From Streptomyces sannanensis (GTDB lineage: Bacteria > Actinomycetota > Actinomycetes > Streptomycetales > Streptomycetaceae), in contig NZ_BAAAYL010000001.1 of NCBI RefSeq assembly GCF_039536205.1, positions 2,356,001-2,420,000 on the forward strand: a DNA stretch of 64,000 nucleotides, in the 5' to 3' direction. The position numbers and the translations under genes are program-made. The notes under the pieces were generated by a model. The model was not told the DNA's origin. It ran no database searches and was given only the letters and a program-made list of their open reading frames with translations. Position 1 is the stretch's first letter. Each line of letters starts with the position of its first letter. Of this stretch, positions 7,933 to 16,001 are shown piece by piece.

Positions 7933-9147
7933 TCACTTGAGGGAGCCGACAGGCTCCGGGTACCACAGACGGTAATGAGCCCCGGCGACCGCTTCGTAGC
8001 CGTAACGGCTCGCCAGGGCCTTCTGCGCCCGCTCCAGGTCCAGGCCACGCTCGAACCGCGCGCGCAGCCGCCAGTAGCCGTCACTGATCGACTCGGAGTT
8101 CTCCTCGACGTCGATCAGCTCGGCCGCGGCGTCCTCGACTCCGGCCAGCGTCTTCTGAGGGCCGCCGCAGCGCGTCACCAGGACCGGCATTCCCGCGGCA
8201 ACGGCCTCGACGATGGTCATGCCGAACGTCTCGTAACGGCTCGGGTGGACGAGCAGGTCGTGCTCCCGCATCAGTTCGAGGGCGCGGTGCGGAGGCACCG
8301 CGCCGGGGAAGGCGACCGCGTCGGAGATCCCCAGTTCGGCCGTCCGCTCCTCCAGCCGGCTACGCAGCCCACCTTCACCCACAAGAGTGAGGGTGAGTGA
8401 GGGGTCCCTGTCACGGCATCGGGCGAATGCCTCGACCAGCCAGTTGACGCCCTTGAGCGGAACGAGTGCGCCCACGAACAGCCACCGGCGTAGATCGGTG
8501 ACCGGAACAGAACGGACCGCGGCGAAGGAGATCGGATTCGCGATAAGCCCGATCCTGTCCGCGTGGTGCGGGAACGCGGTCCTCAGCACCTCGCGGATCG
8601 GCTCGCCCACGGCGAGAAATCCATCGATCCGGTGAAGCACTTCGTCGTAGAGCGCGCGCGCGTCCGGCTCGGCGAGCACCCGATCGAGGTACGAGGCGTG
8701 CTCGGTGACGTAGACCTTCGCACCGGGCGCCGCGTTCTGCAGTGCGGCCCATCCGCCGGGGAGAGCGACATGCGCGTGGATCACGGGCGCGTCGATGGGC
8801 TTGCCGCCGAGGGCGGCGCGCAGCTGGCGCTCGTGGTTGCGGGCGAGCGCTCCGAAGTCCTGGCCCCGGGGGGTGGTGACGGCAAGGTGCACCAGCTCGG
8901 CACCGCCGACGGTGGGCGCCCGGCGCACCGTACGGGGCAGCAGCCGGACGCTGGCGGCTTCCACGGCCCTCACCGTGCGCGGATCCATCCGGGAGACCCA
9001 GCTGTCGCAGTGGTAGACGACCATGCTGTCGCAGCCTGGGGCCGTCGCGTCGACTATGGCCTGGACGAATGCTCCACGGAAAGGCAATTCACGCGTGGGG
9101 TACCACGGCGTGACGACAGCCACATCCCTGGGCGCTGCCTCTCTCAT
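7933..9147 (-). CDS. GT4-type glycosyltransferase, copy A first operon gene
   Basis: A 404-residue GT-B enzyme. The N-terminus VAVVTPWYPTRELPFRGAFV and the block VIHAHVALPGGWAALQ with VYVTEHASYLDRVL form the acceptor half. LRRWLFVGALVPLKGVNWLV and HPSRYETFGMTIVEAVAAGM (EX7E-type donor site) form the GT4 half. ATG 9147 was chosen over GTG 9153 because AGGAAGG is eight bases upstream. It heads a three-gene minus-strand operon and is a paralogue of 17970-19217 (roughly 80 percent identical by eye). The divergent epimerase gene present in copy B is degenerate here. Confidence 0.87.
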   Translation of the reverse strand: MREAAPRDVAVVTPWYPTRELPFRGAFVQAIVDATAPGCDSMVVYHCDSWVSRMDPRTVRAVEAASVRLLPRTVRRAPTVGGAELVHLAVTTPRGQDFGALARNHERQLRAALGGKPIDAPVIHAHVALPGGWAALQNAAPGAKVYVTEHASYLDRVLAEPDARALYDEVLHRIDGFLAVGEPIREVLRTAFPHHADRIGLIANPISFAAVRSVPVTDLRRWLFVGALVPLKGVNWLVEAFARCRDRDPSLTLTLVGEGGLRSRLEERTAELGISDAVAFPGAVPPHRALELMREHDLLVHPSRYETFGMTIVEAVAAGMPVLVTRCGGPQKTLAGVEDAAAELIDVEENSESISDGYWRLRARFERGLDLERAQKALASRYGYEAVAGAHYRLWYPEPVGSLK

Positions 9148-9182
9148 GGGCACTTCCTTCCTGGCGCATACTCGGCGTACCG

Positions 9183-9290
9183 CTTTCCCCTCCCTTCTAT
9201 CGCGTTCCGCGCCCCCATTCCCAATTGAGACAAGCGGGTCTCTTGAAGATTGTCAGCGCCGGTCAGAAAGTGTCCTCAACTGTTCTCTGT
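9183..9290 (+). pseudogene. Relic of the epimerase promoter and start, copy A
   Basis: The stretch CGCGCCCCCATTCCCA followed about 20 bp later by TTGAAGATTGTCAGCG matches the leader and start of the intact epimerase in copy B (CGTGCCCCCATTCCCAG, then GTGAAGGTTGTCAGCG at 19380). The ribosome site is lost, the start codon is altered, and similarity stops after about eight codons. The remainder of the gene is deleted. Confidence 0.65.
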
Positions 9291-9396
9291 GCGTCGCCTG
9301 TTTTCCTCGGAGTACGACTGTCCCACCAGCCCTGCCAATTTCATACGATCCCATTCACCGTTGATCGTTATTGATCGTTTCCTGGAGGGGTTCACC

Positions 9397-9783
9397 ATGT
9401 CCGGTTCAACGAAAACGGGCCTCGATCCCAGACAGCTGATCCGCGCCGCCGCAGGCACCGTCATCTGAGCCTCGCTCATCGGGGAACGGCGACCGCCGCA
9501 ACCGCCGCCGAAGCCGTGACCCGTGGGACCGTGCCGGTCATCCCGGCCGCGTCCGCAGCGGTACCGAAGTCCATGGTGCTCAGGCAAGCCGCACTGCATG
9601 CCGGTCCCGGAGCTGCCCGACCCGCTCGACGTCGGTACTGCCCGCACCCCGCGCCGGAACGCGGATGCCGCGCTCTCGGCGCTCCGGACCTGGCGGCCGC
9701 CACCGGCACGGGTGCCGACCGAGCCGCCGTTCACCTTCCGCGCCGACGGCTGCACGCCCGTCCTGGACCTGCCGGACGACTAG
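9397..9783 (+). pseudogene. Possible decayed secreted-protein gene
   Basis: CTGGAGGGG precedes ATG 9397, which opens MSGSTKTGLDPRQLIRAAAG and stops after 24 codons. In shifted frames the sequence continues plausibly as an alanine/glycine-rich signal-peptide-like stretch (SLIGGTATAATAAEAV) and ends FTFRADGCTPVLDLPDD at a TAG supplied by the adjacent palindromic element. At least two frameshifts would be needed. I do not recognise the family. Confidence 0.35.
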
Positions 9784-9982
9784 TGCTGTGGCCGGAAAGG
9801 TTTGCCGGGAAGCTCGCGGCGTCCGGTGCGGTGCATCGCAAGGCGGAGCATCGCAGCTCGTACTCGGCCGTACTCGCGCGATGCGACAACGGTGGGGGTA
9901 CCTCCCGTGCCCGAAGGGCTACGGGGGAGAGGTGCCGTGCCGGACGTCGCGAGCCGGTGAACCTTTCCGGCCACAGCACTAG
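9780..9982. repeat. MITE-like element with terminal inverted repeats
   Basis: A 203 bp palindromic element. Both ends read CTAGTGCTGTGGCCGGAAAG inward, and the inverted match continues imperfectly for about 45-50 bp. An inner hairpin (GGGGGTACCTCCC with GGGCTACGGGGGAG nearby) lies at about 9894-9931. It has no coding capacity. A shorter member with the same ends lies at 62693-62819. Confidence 0.75.
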
Positions 9983-10028
9983 CAGCCCTGGCACGACCAC
10001 ACCGCAACGCGGACCGATGCCGTACTAA

Positions 10029-10650
10029 GCGCGGGAGAGGGACATACGCCGGTTCGGGGTGATGCGCCGCAACGTCCCGACCCTCATGGATGAGCTCTAC
10101 CGGCTCTTCCAGAAAAAGGCCTTCCCGGAGCAGCATCCGACCTGGATTCCCGGCGTTCCACCCAAGGCCGTCACCTCACAATTCAAAAAGAAGTTCGACC
10201 TGATCATCGCGACAGGACATCCTTTTGTCTCCTTCGCCGCCGCGCAGATGCTCGGAAAGCTGCTGAAAATATCGTACGTGGCGGATTACCGCGATGCGTG
10301 GACCCTCAATCAGTTCACCGAAAACCTGATCTTCGACGAGGGCGGCAAGTCCTTCGAATGGGAGGCGAAGGTCCTGCGCGACACCTCCGAGACAGTGTTC
10401 GTCAACGACGGCATGCGACAGTGGCACATCGACCGATACCCCGACGACGCCGACCGGATGACGGTCGTACCCAACGGCTGGGAACCCGAGCCGACGGGCG
10501 AGCAGGATTTCGTGCCACCCGCGCCGAACCGGCCGCCGCGATTCGGATACCTGGGCACGATCACCTCCCACATGCCGCTCGAGGAGCTCTTCGACGGCTG
10601 TCGGATCGCCCGCAGCAACCCGGTTCCGGTCATCCGGGCGCGGAACGAAA
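10029..10650 (+). pseudogene. Internal fragment of a GT4 glycosyltransferase
   Basis: An open frame of about 200 codons covers only the middle of a GT4 protein: RLFQKKAFPEQHPTW, FDLIIATGHPFVSFAA, YVADYRDAWTLNQF, VFVNDGMRQWHIDRYP, VVPNGWEPEP and RFGYLGTITSHMP. These align with residues about 95-290 of the 455-residue GT4s, but with many substitutions, so it is a third, more distant family member. The N-terminal 90 residues and the donor-binding C-terminus are missing. The 3' end is cut exactly where the duplicated WbpD leader begins. Confidence 0.8.
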
Positions 10651-10724
10651 AGGGCTCCGTCCGGCGTGCCGCGTATGCTCACCCGGCGTAGCCCGCGAAG
10701 CTCCCCCCTTGGAAGGCCATCACC

Positions 10725-11327
10725 GTGAACTACAGGGTCCAGCCCACCGCCCAGGTCGACGAGACCGCCGAGATCGGTGCCGGGAGCAGCGTCTGGGAGC
10801 TGGCGCAGATCCGCGAGAACGCCCGCCTCGGCGAGGGCTGTGTGATCGGCCGCGGTGCGTACGTCGGCACCGGTGTGCAGATCGGCAACAACGTCAAGCT
10901 GCAGAACTACGCCCTGGTCTACGAGCCGGCCCAGCTGGCCGACGGTGTCTTCGTCGGCCCCGCCGTGGTCCTCACCAACGACCACAACCCCCGCTCCGTC
11001 GACCCCGAGGGCAAGCAGAAGCGCGGCGGCGACTGGGAAGCCGTCGGCGTGAAGGTCGACGAGGGCGCCTCCCTCGGCGCCCGCTCGGTCTGCGTCGCCC
11101 CCGTCCGCATCGGCCGCTGGGCCATGGTCGCCGCCGGCGCCGTCGTCACCAAGGACGTCCCCGACTTCGCCCTGGTCGTCGGCGTCCCCGCACGGCAGAT
11201 CGGCTGGGTCGGACGCGCCGGTGTCCGACTGGTGGAGCGCGAGGGCGAGCCGGGCGTGTGGGACTGCCCCCAGACCGGCGCACTCCACGACGAGAAGGAC
11301 GGCGTCCTCACCGAGCGCGCCGCCTGA
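10725..11327 (+). CDS. wbpD: WbpD-like sugar-nucleotide N-acetyltransferase, copy B
   Basis: A 200-residue hexapeptide-repeat acetyltransferase, identical in protein sequence to copy A through residue 199, with a single synonymous base change (C to T near 11222). It ends in ERAA instead of ERAGS because homology breaks off at 11320. Leader and ribosome site are also identical. In this copy the downstream acyltransferase is destroyed, so the gene is effectively monocistronic before the next promoter. Two identical copies suggest dosage selection or a very recent conversion event. Confidence 0.85.
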   Translation: MNYRVQPTAQVDETAEIGAGSSVWELAQIRENARLGEGCVIGRGAYVGTGVQIGNNVKLQNYALVYEPAQLADGVFVGPAVVLTNDHNPRSVDPEGKQKRGGDWEAVGVKVDEGASLGARSVCVAPVRIGRWAMVAAGAVVTKDVPDFALVVGVPARQIGWVGRAGVRLVEREGEPGVWDCPQTGALHDEKDGVLTERAA

Positions 11328-11354
11328 GGAGGCCTCGGGTCCGCGGCTGTCCCG

Positions 11355-11580
11355 GACTCATCCGACCAAGCCCGTACACTGCCTCGCAGTTGGTGCCGGC
11401 GCTGTTGTTCGCCACACTGGTGTGTGCGGCCGCGTAGGCAGATGTGCAGGGCCGCGGACCGGGCTCGGCTCCCGATGAATGATCCGGCTCGGGCAGTGGC
11501 ACGGAGCACCCCACGAAGCGCCTGTTCCGGCGCCTCGGCCCCGGCAGTGCGGGCGCAAGACGGCGGGCGCCGCAGGCCAT
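11355..11580 (+). pseudogene. Relic of acyltransferase 3 gene, copy B
   Basis: Sequence matching the 3' third of the intact acyltransferase at 4622-5734 survives here. CCCGTACACTGCCTCGCAG matches the copy A stretch around 5365, TGATCCGGCTCGGGCA matches around 5476, and CGCCTCGGCCCCGG matches around 5677, with an intervening deletion of roughly 150 bp and an in-frame stop. The 5' two thirds are absent. Confidence 0.8.
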
Positions 11581-11590
11581 CGGCCTTCGA

Positions 11591-11596
11591 TAGGCT
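11591..11596 (+). promoter_or_regulatory. Candidate -10 box for the large GT4 gene
   Basis: TAGGCT matches the streptomycete housekeeping -10 pattern TAnnnT and would start a leader of about 50 nt ahead of ATG 11653. No convincing -35 hexamer is seen 17-18 bp upstream. Confidence 0.35.
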
Positions 11597-11652
11597 GGGC
11601 GCGCGCTGTGCCGTGCGCACAAACGGGCAGGCGAGTCTCCGAAGGGAATCAG

Positions 11653-13905
11653 ATGAAAAGCCACGTGCTCTATCTCGCGCTCGGCCCCAACCGGGTGGCC
11701 GCCGCAACCGAGCATGTGAAAGAACTGGCCGCGTCCGGATCCCGGGTCGTCCTGGCCGCTCCCGACATGGAGGAGTGGGCGGACGCGATCGGCGAGCTGT
11801 CCGCTGTCGACGGTGTCGAGGTGGTCAAGCTCGCCGTCGACGGCAGCCGGGCCCCCTGGCAGGCCGCGCGCAAGCTGATCGGGCAGCGCTCGGGCCCGCT
11901 CGCCGACGCGGAGCTGCTGATCGCCGGTGATGCGCAGGCACTGCCCGTGGCGTGGACCGCGCTGCGCAAGCGGCCGGGGCTCGCCTTCCGCCTGGAGCCG
12001 TACGAGACCGGGGGCCGCGCCGCCGAACCCGCGGACCTCGCCGTCGTCGCGCCCTGGTACCCGTCGCCGAACAACCCGTACGCGGGCGCGTTCGTGCAGT
12101 CGGCCGTCGCAGCTGTCGGCGACCGGTTCGACAAGGTGGCGCTGTACCACACCGAGGACTGGGGCGGCCCGGCCGGCCCCAAGCTGGGCGACGCCATCAA
12201 GGTCACCGCGAACCGATTCCGCGAGCGCCGGGACCTCGTCCCCGTCCTTGACACCCCCGAGGGAACTCTGACGCGGGTGCCCGTCCCACTCGTGCGGCGC
12301 AAGGGCTACGCCGACGCCGTCGCCACGCAGGAAGCGGCACTGCGCAAGGCGCTGCCCACCGGCAGGATCGAGGCTCCGGTCATCCACGCGCACGTCGGCA
12401 TCTACGGCGGTGTGCTGGCCATGCGGCTGGCCCGCCCGGACGCGCGCATCGTCGTCACCGAGCACGCCACCTTCCTGACCCGGATCTTCCGCCAGCCGGC
12501 CGCCCGCCGCCTCTACGCCGAGGTGCTCGAGCGGGCGGACGCGTTCCTGTGCGTCAGCGACTCGCTGCGCAAGCGGATCGCGCAGGAGTTCCCGAAGTAC
12601 GCGAAGAAGCTCCAGGTCGTTCCCAATGTGATCGACTTCGACCGCTTCACGGTCGGCGGCGAACGCTCCCCCGAGCTGCTGCGCTGGCTGTACGTCGGCA
12701 GGCTGACCCCGCACAAGGGCGTCAGCGAGCTGCTGGAGGCGTTCGGCAAGGTCGCCCAGGAGGAACCGAGGGCCACGCTGACCATGGTCGGCAGCGGCGA
12801 GCTGGAGGAGGACCTGCTGGCCCGGGCCGAGGAGCTCGGTCTCGGCGACCGCTTCCGGGTGCTGCCTCCCGTGCACCCCGGGGACGTCAACGAGCTGATG
12901 CACCAGTACGACCTTCTGGTGCACGCCAGCCGGATCGAGACGTTCGGCATGACCGTCGTGGAGGCCGTCGCCACCGGGCTGCCGGTGCTGGTCGCCCGCA
13001 GCCAGGGCCCCCAGGGGACCCTCGCCGGCATCGAGACTGCGGCCGGCGCCCTGATGGACGTCAGCGAGGACCCGCAGGTCATCGTGGACGCGTACCACGA
13101 GCTGCGCGAGCGCGCCGCCGAGCTCGACCTGCCCCGCGCCCGTGAGGTCCTGCAGAGCCGTTACGGCGTCGAGGCCGTGGCCAAGCAGCTCATGGACGTG
13201 TACGAGGGTGTGGTGCCGGCCGAGGAGCAGCCGGTGGCGCAGGACAAGCCCGCCGCCGCCGAGTCCGCCGGACCGGAAGCGGCCGCCCCGGCCGAGAATG
13301 CGGAGAAGGCCGAGAAGGCCGAGGACACGCCCGCCGAGCCGGTCGGCCGGGCCGTGGTCCTCGCGCTGACGCCGCCGAAGCCGAAGCGCATCGCCGACTT
13401 CGCCAACGCCCTCGTCGAGCGTGGCGTCGAGGTCACCGTCGTCACCGCCAAGACGGACGTCTGGGCCGCCTCCCAGCTGGACGCACGGGTGCCCGTCGTC
13501 AGCATCGAGGCCGCCGAGAAGAAGCTGACCGTCCCGCGCGCCGAGCGGTTCGTCGTCTACCGCGCGCCGCGGGCCGTGCTGCGCCGCGCCCGCAAGGTGG
13601 CGGCCGGGCGGCGTGACGCGATCGGCCCCGAGCTGGCCGTCGCCGCGGCGCAGCGGGCGCACACCAAGGTCGCGAACGCCTGGCACAAGAAGGTGTTCAA
13701 CCGCGGCTACCGCGAGGTCAGGCCGCAGCTGCTGTCCCGTATCGCGCGCCGCGAGGCGCTGCCGAAGCTGGACCTCCAGCAGATCGACCACGTGTTCGTG
13801 GCAGACGTCAACAGCACGGTCACCGGGTGGAAGTGGGCCAAGAAGCACCCGCACCTGACGGTCACCACCAACCTGGACCGCGAGACGTACTCCACGAAGG
13901 AGTAG
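11653..13905 (+). CDS. Three-part protein: X-like domain, GT4 glycosyltransferase, X domain
   Basis: 750 residues. Residues 1-125 form a Rossmann-like unit (MKSHVLYLALGPNRVAAATE). Residues about 126-520 form a complete GT4 enzyme (VVAPWYPSPNNPYAGAFV, VIHAHVGIYGGVLAMRLA, VVTEHATFLTRIF, WLYVGRLTPHKGVSELLEAF, HASRIETFGMTVVEAVATGL). An alanine/glutamate/proline-rich linker spans about 525-560. Residues 565-750 are homologous to the stand-alone proteins at 7342-7923 and 17391-17960. ATG 11653 follows GAAGGGA. The protein combines in one chain what the minus-strand operons encode separately. Only a relic of it is left in copy A. Donor and acceptor unknown. Confidence 0.85.
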   Translation: MKSHVLYLALGPNRVAAATEHVKELAASGSRVVLAAPDMEEWADAIGELSAVDGVEVVKLAVDGSRAPWQAARKLIGQRSGPLADAELLIAGDAQALPVAWTALRKRPGLAFRLEPYETGGRAAEPADLAVVAPWYPSPNNPYAGAFVQSAVAAVGDRFDKVALYHTEDWGGPAGPKLGDAIKVTANRFRERRDLVPVLDTPEGTLTRVPVPLVRRKGYADAVATQEAALRKALPTGRIEAPVIHAHVGIYGGVLAMRLARPDARIVVTEHATFLTRIFRQPAARRLYAEVLERADAFLCVSDSLRKRIAQEFPKYAKKLQVVPNVIDFDRFTVGGERSPELLRWLYVGRLTPHKGVSELLEAFGKVAQEEPRATLTMVGSGELEEDLLARAEELGLGDRFRVLPPVHPGDVNELMHQYDLLVHASRIETFGMTVVEAVATGLPVLVARSQGPQGTLAGIETAAGALMDVSEDPQVIVDAYHELRERAAELDLPRAREVLQSRYGVEAVAKQLMDVYEGVVPAEEQPVAQDKPAAAESAGPEAAAPAENAEKAEKAEDTPAEPVGRAVVLALTPPKPKRIADFANALVERGVEVTVVTAKTDVWAASQLDARVPVVSIEAAEKKLTVPRAERFVVYRAPRAVLRRARKVAAGRRDAIGPELAVAAAQRAHTKVANAWHKKVFNRGYREVRPQLLSRIARREALPKLDLQQIDHVFVADVNSTVTGWKWAKKHPHLTVTTNLDRETYSTKE

Positions 13906-13930
13906 CCGGCCGACGGTTCGGACCGGTTCT

Positions 13931-13970
13931 GCCCGAGGGCGGCACCCCGTGCGGGGTGCCGCCCTCGGGC
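13931..13970. terminator. Strong hairpin after the large GT4 gene
   Basis: GCCCGAGGGCGGCACCCCGT is followed by GCGGGGTGCCGCCCTCGGGC, forming an 18 bp perfect stem with a tiny loop, 25 bp downstream of the stop codon. It should terminate the plus-strand transcript. Confidence 0.85.
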
Positions 13971-14008
13971 GTCTGCGTAGCGGCGCGGCGTCCGGACGAA
14001 CGCCGGCG

Positions 14009-14052
14009 ACGGTGAAGGCCCTGACCGGGATTCCGGTCAGGGCCTTCGCCGT
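14009..14052. terminator. Terminator hairpin flanking the intron insertion site
   Basis: ACGGTGAAGGCCCTGACCGG and CCGGTCAGGGCCTTCGCCGT pair over 20 bp with one G-T mismatch around a GATT loop. This is the copy B counterpart of the hairpin at 5905-5948. The intron begins at the base after the stem. Confidence 0.85.
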
Positions 14053-15974
14053 GTGCGCCCAGCATGGGCGATTGCTTGGGGGTGAAAGTCCCCTGGGGGA
14101 AGAGGTGGTGCTAACCCCGAGCCGGAGGCAAGGGCGTCATCGTGAGGTGGGGTCTGGAGGAAGCCCGAGGCGAGACCTGGGTACCGAGGAACACGAACCG
14201 TGTATGAGGCGTGCTGGTCGGGTGAGCCTGCATGGCAAGGCGAAGCCCGTCACTGCCAAGAGGGCCAGTGCGTAAACGCGGCGGAGATCCAGGGACAGTG
14301 ATCGTTCTTACCTGGGGAGATCTGTTCGGGTGTCGGTTGTGCTGAGGTGTCGCCGCGCCGACGGAGTGGGCCGGGAGGCCGACTCTGACCGGGCAGAAGT
14401 CAGCAGAGGCCGTAGTACCAGCCGGGATGGCCGCCGCTTGGCGGTGGGCTGGGAAGGGCCGAACATCGAGTGGAACGGGTGATGTGGTGGTTGCTCGTGC
14501 TGGTCACATGGACCGCGGCAAGTCCGCTTCGGCGGTGCCGACCGGGGAGGGACCGGTGCATTCCGGAAGTGTCCCGGCGGAGCGTAGTGGCCGGTCGGCG
14601 CACTCCATGGAGGACGTTCACCGGGAGCGGGAGTCCTCGCTGTGGGAGCGGATGCTCTCCAGGGAGAACCTGCTCGCGGCGCTCAACCGCGTCGAAGTGA
14701 ACCGGGGTGCACCCGGAGTGGATGGCATGACTACGGCTGAGTTGCGGCCGTGGATCGCAGTGCACTGGCCTGAAGTGAGGGCCGAACTCGACGCGGGCAT
14801 CTACCGGCCGGCGCCGGTCCGTCAGGTGATCATCCCGAAGCCTGGTGGCGGCGAGCGGATGCTGGGGGTGCCGCGGGTGCTGGACCGCTTGATCCAGCAG
14901 GCCATCGCGCAAGTACTCGTGCCCATCTTCGACCCGCAGTTCTCGGGGTCGTCCTTCGGATTCCGTCCCGGCCGGTCCGCCCATCAGGCGGTCCGGGTCG
15001 CGCGGCGGGCGATCGAGGACGGCTACCGGTGGGTCGTGGACCTTGATCTGGACCGGTTCTTCGACCGGGTCCAGCATGACGTCCTGATGGCGCGGGTCGC
15101 GCGCAAGGTCGCTGACCGCAGGGTCTTGAGACTGGTCCGCAGGTATTTGGAAGCCGGGATCATGGTGGACGGCATCAAGATGCCGAGCGAAGAGGGGACC
15201 CCGCAGGGGTCCCCGCTGTCGCCGGTGCTGTCGAACATCATGCTCGACGACCTGGACCGGGAACTGTTCAGGCGCGGTCACCGGTTCGTGCGCTACGCCG
15301 ACGACGTGCGCGTCTTCGTGCGGAGCGAACGAGCCGCCAGAAGGGTGCTCGCCTCGGTCACGGCCGTGGTCGAGCAGCGGCTGAAACTGATGGTCAACCG
15401 GGAGAAGTCGAAGGTGGGCCACGCCCGCTCGGCGGTGCTGCTGGGGTTCGGCTTCTACTTCACCCGGGCCGGGGTCAGGATCCGGGTCGATCCGAAGGCG
15501 GTCAAGCGCCTGAAGGACCGGCTGCGGGAGTTGACCTCGCGCCGGTGGAGCATCGCGATGGATGAACGCATCGCGAAGATCAACCGCTTCACCACCGGAT
15601 GGATGGGCTACTTCCAGCTAGCGGACACCCCGAAGGTGTTCAGGGAGCTGGACGAGTGGTTCCGCCGCAGGATGCGGCAGATCCGCTGGAAGGAATGGAA
15701 GCTCCCCAAGGCCCGGTTCAGGAACCTCCGCGAGCTCGGCATCGCCGAGTGGAAGGCCCGCGAATGGGCGGGCAGCGGCAAGGGTTACTGGCGGATCGCG
15801 GGATCGGCTGTCCTTCAGCGGGCGATGCCCAACTCTCACTGGGACGACCTCGGCCTGCGCATGCTCAAGCCGACCTGGCAACGGTTGAGATCAGCTTGAT
15901 GAACCGCCGGATGCGTGGCCCGCATGTCCGGTGGTGTGAGAGGAGGGACGGGCGACCCGTCCCTCCTACTCGAT
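14053..15974 (+). mobile_element. Group II intron, bacterial class C type
   Basis: The 5' end GTGCGCCCAGCATGGGCG fits the group II GUGYG rule. About 550 nt of structured, non-coding RNA domains precede the ORF. After the ORF, 15905-15940 forms domain V (ACCGCCGGATGCG, TGGC tetraloop, CGCATGTCCGGTGGT). GAGGGACGGG/CCCGTCCCTC at about 15943-15966 forms domain VI, ending CTACTCGAT. Insertion directly 3' of a terminator stem and a reverse transcriptase without an endonuclease domain are both hallmarks of class C introns. Boundaries are accurate to a few bases. It lies between convergent genes, so it disrupts none. Confidence 0.88.
14607..15899 (+). CDS. Group II intron reverse transcriptase/maturase
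   Basis: A 430-residue LtrA-type protein. RT blocks are visible: NRGAPGVDGM near 33-42, IPKPGGGERMLGVP, FDPQFSGSSFGFRPGRSAHQA, DLDLDRFFDRVQHDVL, GTPQGSPLSPVLSNIMLDDL and the catalytic FVRYADDV (YADD). The maturase X domain follows (MGYFQLADTPKVFRELDEWF, RRRMRQIRWKEWK). No HNH endonuclease domain follows, as expected for class C. All motifs are intact and the frame is open, so it is probably functional. ATG 14607 was chosen to fit the usual short N-terminus; ATG 14508 is an alternative and neither has a clear ribosome site. It is needed for splicing and mobility of the host intron. Confidence 0.93.
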   Translation: MEDVHRERESSLWERMLSRENLLAALNRVEVNRGAPGVDGMTTAELRPWIAVHWPEVRAELDAGIYRPAPVRQVIIPKPGGGERMLGVPRVLDRLIQQAIAQVLVPIFDPQFSGSSFGFRPGRSAHQAVRVARRAIEDGYRWVVDLDLDRFFDRVQHDVLMARVARKVADRRVLRLVRRYLEAGIMVDGIKMPSEEGTPQGSPLSPVLSNIMLDDLDRELFRRGHRFVRYADDVRVFVRSERAARRVLASVTAVVEQRLKLMVNREKSKVGHARSAVLLGFGFYFTRAGVRIRVDPKAVKRLKDRLRELTSRRWSIAMDERIAKINRFTTGWMGYFQLADTPKVFRELDEWFRRRMRQIRWKEWKLPKARFRNLRELGIAEWKAREWAGSGKGYWRIAGSAVLQRAMPNSHWDDLGLRMLKPTWQRLRSA

Positions 15975-16001
15975 TGTCCTACTGGTGTCTCGCGATCGGG
16001 C

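Larger units (their letters stand above)
3960..9290. repeat. Segmental duplication, copy A
   Basis: Copy A carries, in order: WbpD-like acetyltransferase, acyltransferase, a relic of the large GT4, a terminator hairpin, then on the minus strand GT4, a small protein and GT4, and finally a relic of the epimerase start. The same order recurs at about 10665-19400 (copy B). Identity ranges from essentially 100 percent (first 656 bp) to roughly 80 percent or degenerate remnants. Confidence 0.85.

Noticed and set aside
4837..8400. A 1187-codon plus-strand open frame
   Set aside because: It runs through an acyltransferase in another frame and then antisense to three GT4-operon genes, with arginine-rich nonsense sequence; typical high-G+C shadow.
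9523..9783. Possible intact small gene ending FTFRADGCTPVLDLPDD
   Set aside because: No ribosome site, atypical composition and frame breaks relative to the only good start at 9397; kept as a possible pseudogene.
11308..13854. An 848-codon minus-strand open frame
   Set aside because: Antisense to the large GT4 gene, whose motifs and ribosome site are clear; the minus frame is a His/Arg/Gly-rich shadow.
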